From: Lepturacanthus savala
Taxonomy: Eukaryota > Chordata > Actinopteri > Scombriformes > Trichiuridae
DNA length: 64,000 bases
Assembly (NCBI GenBank): GCA_030544235.1
Contig: CM060462.1
Span: 4,143,501-4,207,500, forward strand
Direction of reading: 5' to 3'
A program made the position numbers and the translations under genes. Under the pieces are notes generated by a model, which did no database searches, was not told where the DNA came from, and saw only the letters and a program-made list of their open reading frames with translations. How positions within the stretch are numbered: position 1 is the first letter of the stretch; the number at the start of each line of letters is the position of its first letter. Shown here piece after piece: positions 63,559-64,000 of this stretch.

Positions 63559-64000
63559 CTGTAACACAAACCAGCACCAAATCACATTCAGCAAAAAAAG
63601 AAAAATAGGCAGACAGGGACAGATTTTGCAAATGAGTTTTGACACTGGTCAAATTGATGAGGTGCCTGACATTCGGGAAAAGACATTTCTGGTCGTCATC
63701 TAATGTATCTGTTGTGTCACCTCAGATCTCAGCGTTATATAGAACCCAGTGGACCAGACATCACTGCAGCTACTCACAATTACAGTGAAAAGAAAAGGGG
63801 GTTGTTCTTGTCATAGAGGAAAGCATTTCCTTCAGCTGAAAAGGATGAGTCATTCCCTGTAATGTTTTGAACCATCTGTTGACAATTTCCAAGTAAGTTG
63901 CACAAAGCTGTCTCATTTTTACCAGCACCAACAATTACAGCAAACACACAGTCATTGCATGACAAGAGCAGCAGCATGAATGCTCTATGTTGGTATGGCT
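63559..64000 (-). other. fbn1: fbn1 intron reaching the window edge
   Basis: The first 5' exon here starts mid TB domain in phase 2, so the missing part of that domain must be encoded to the right. An ORF at 63780-63977 lacks the TB cysteine pattern and is taken as intron. Confidence 0.7.

Noticed and set aside
63780..63977. Minus-strand ORF considered as the missing start of the fbn1 TB domain
   Set aside because: It lacks the CCC and other TB cysteines and the expected phase; the true exon lies beyond the window.

Overview
This is vertebrate genomic DNA, almost certainly from a teleost fish. The coding exons are short and intron-split with GT-AG borders. The proteins closely match vertebrate families, and the introns carry fish-type SINEs, MITEs and long CA/TG, TC/TA and TGA microsatellites. 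I see no prokaryotic or viral gene and no CRISPR array. The species cannot be named from sequence alone.

The layout is a conserved vertebrate neighbourhood: the 3' end of slc24a5 (+, 208-1000), complete myef2 (-, 17 coding exons, 2130-10698), ctxn2 (+, single coding exon, 15694-15939), complete slc12a1/NKCC2 (+, 26 coding exons, 23432-36841), complete dut (+, 6 coding exons, 40467-41967), and the 3' half of fbn1 (-, 28 coding exons, 44169-63558, continuing past the right edge). The pairs slc24a5/myef2 and dut/fbn1 are convergent. The same gene order and orientation is known in human (SLC24A5-MYEF2-CTXN2-SLC12A1-DUT-FBN1), which independently supports the names.

The genes do not form one pathway. 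They are neighbours with separate roles: melanosome ion exchange (slc24a5), RNA binding and transcriptional repression (myef2), a small neuronal membrane protein (ctxn2), renal salt uptake (slc12a1), nucleotide pool cleaning (dut) and extracellular microfibrils (fbn1). Exon borders were set by hand from splice signals, reading phase and remembered family sequence. For every complete gene the summed exon lengths give an uninterrupted frame: myef2 580 aa, slc12a1 1037 aa, dut 169 aa.

The points most worth checking are an 8-nt microexon in myef2 that encodes the RNP1 core of RRM1, and a GC-AG intron in fbn1. In slc12a1, the N-terminus is short and lacks an RFxV kinase-docking motif, only one copy of variable exon 4 is visible, and an HNF1-like site lies upstream of a TATA box. 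An E2F/CHR cluster precedes dut, and a second promoter-like region upstream of dut is followed by an ORF with a presequence-like N-terminus. A SINE with a perfect 14-bp target duplication is nested in an older inverted-repeat element. I did not find a convincing new multi-gene system; the window looks like an ordinary conserved chromosomal block with informative gene-structure details.
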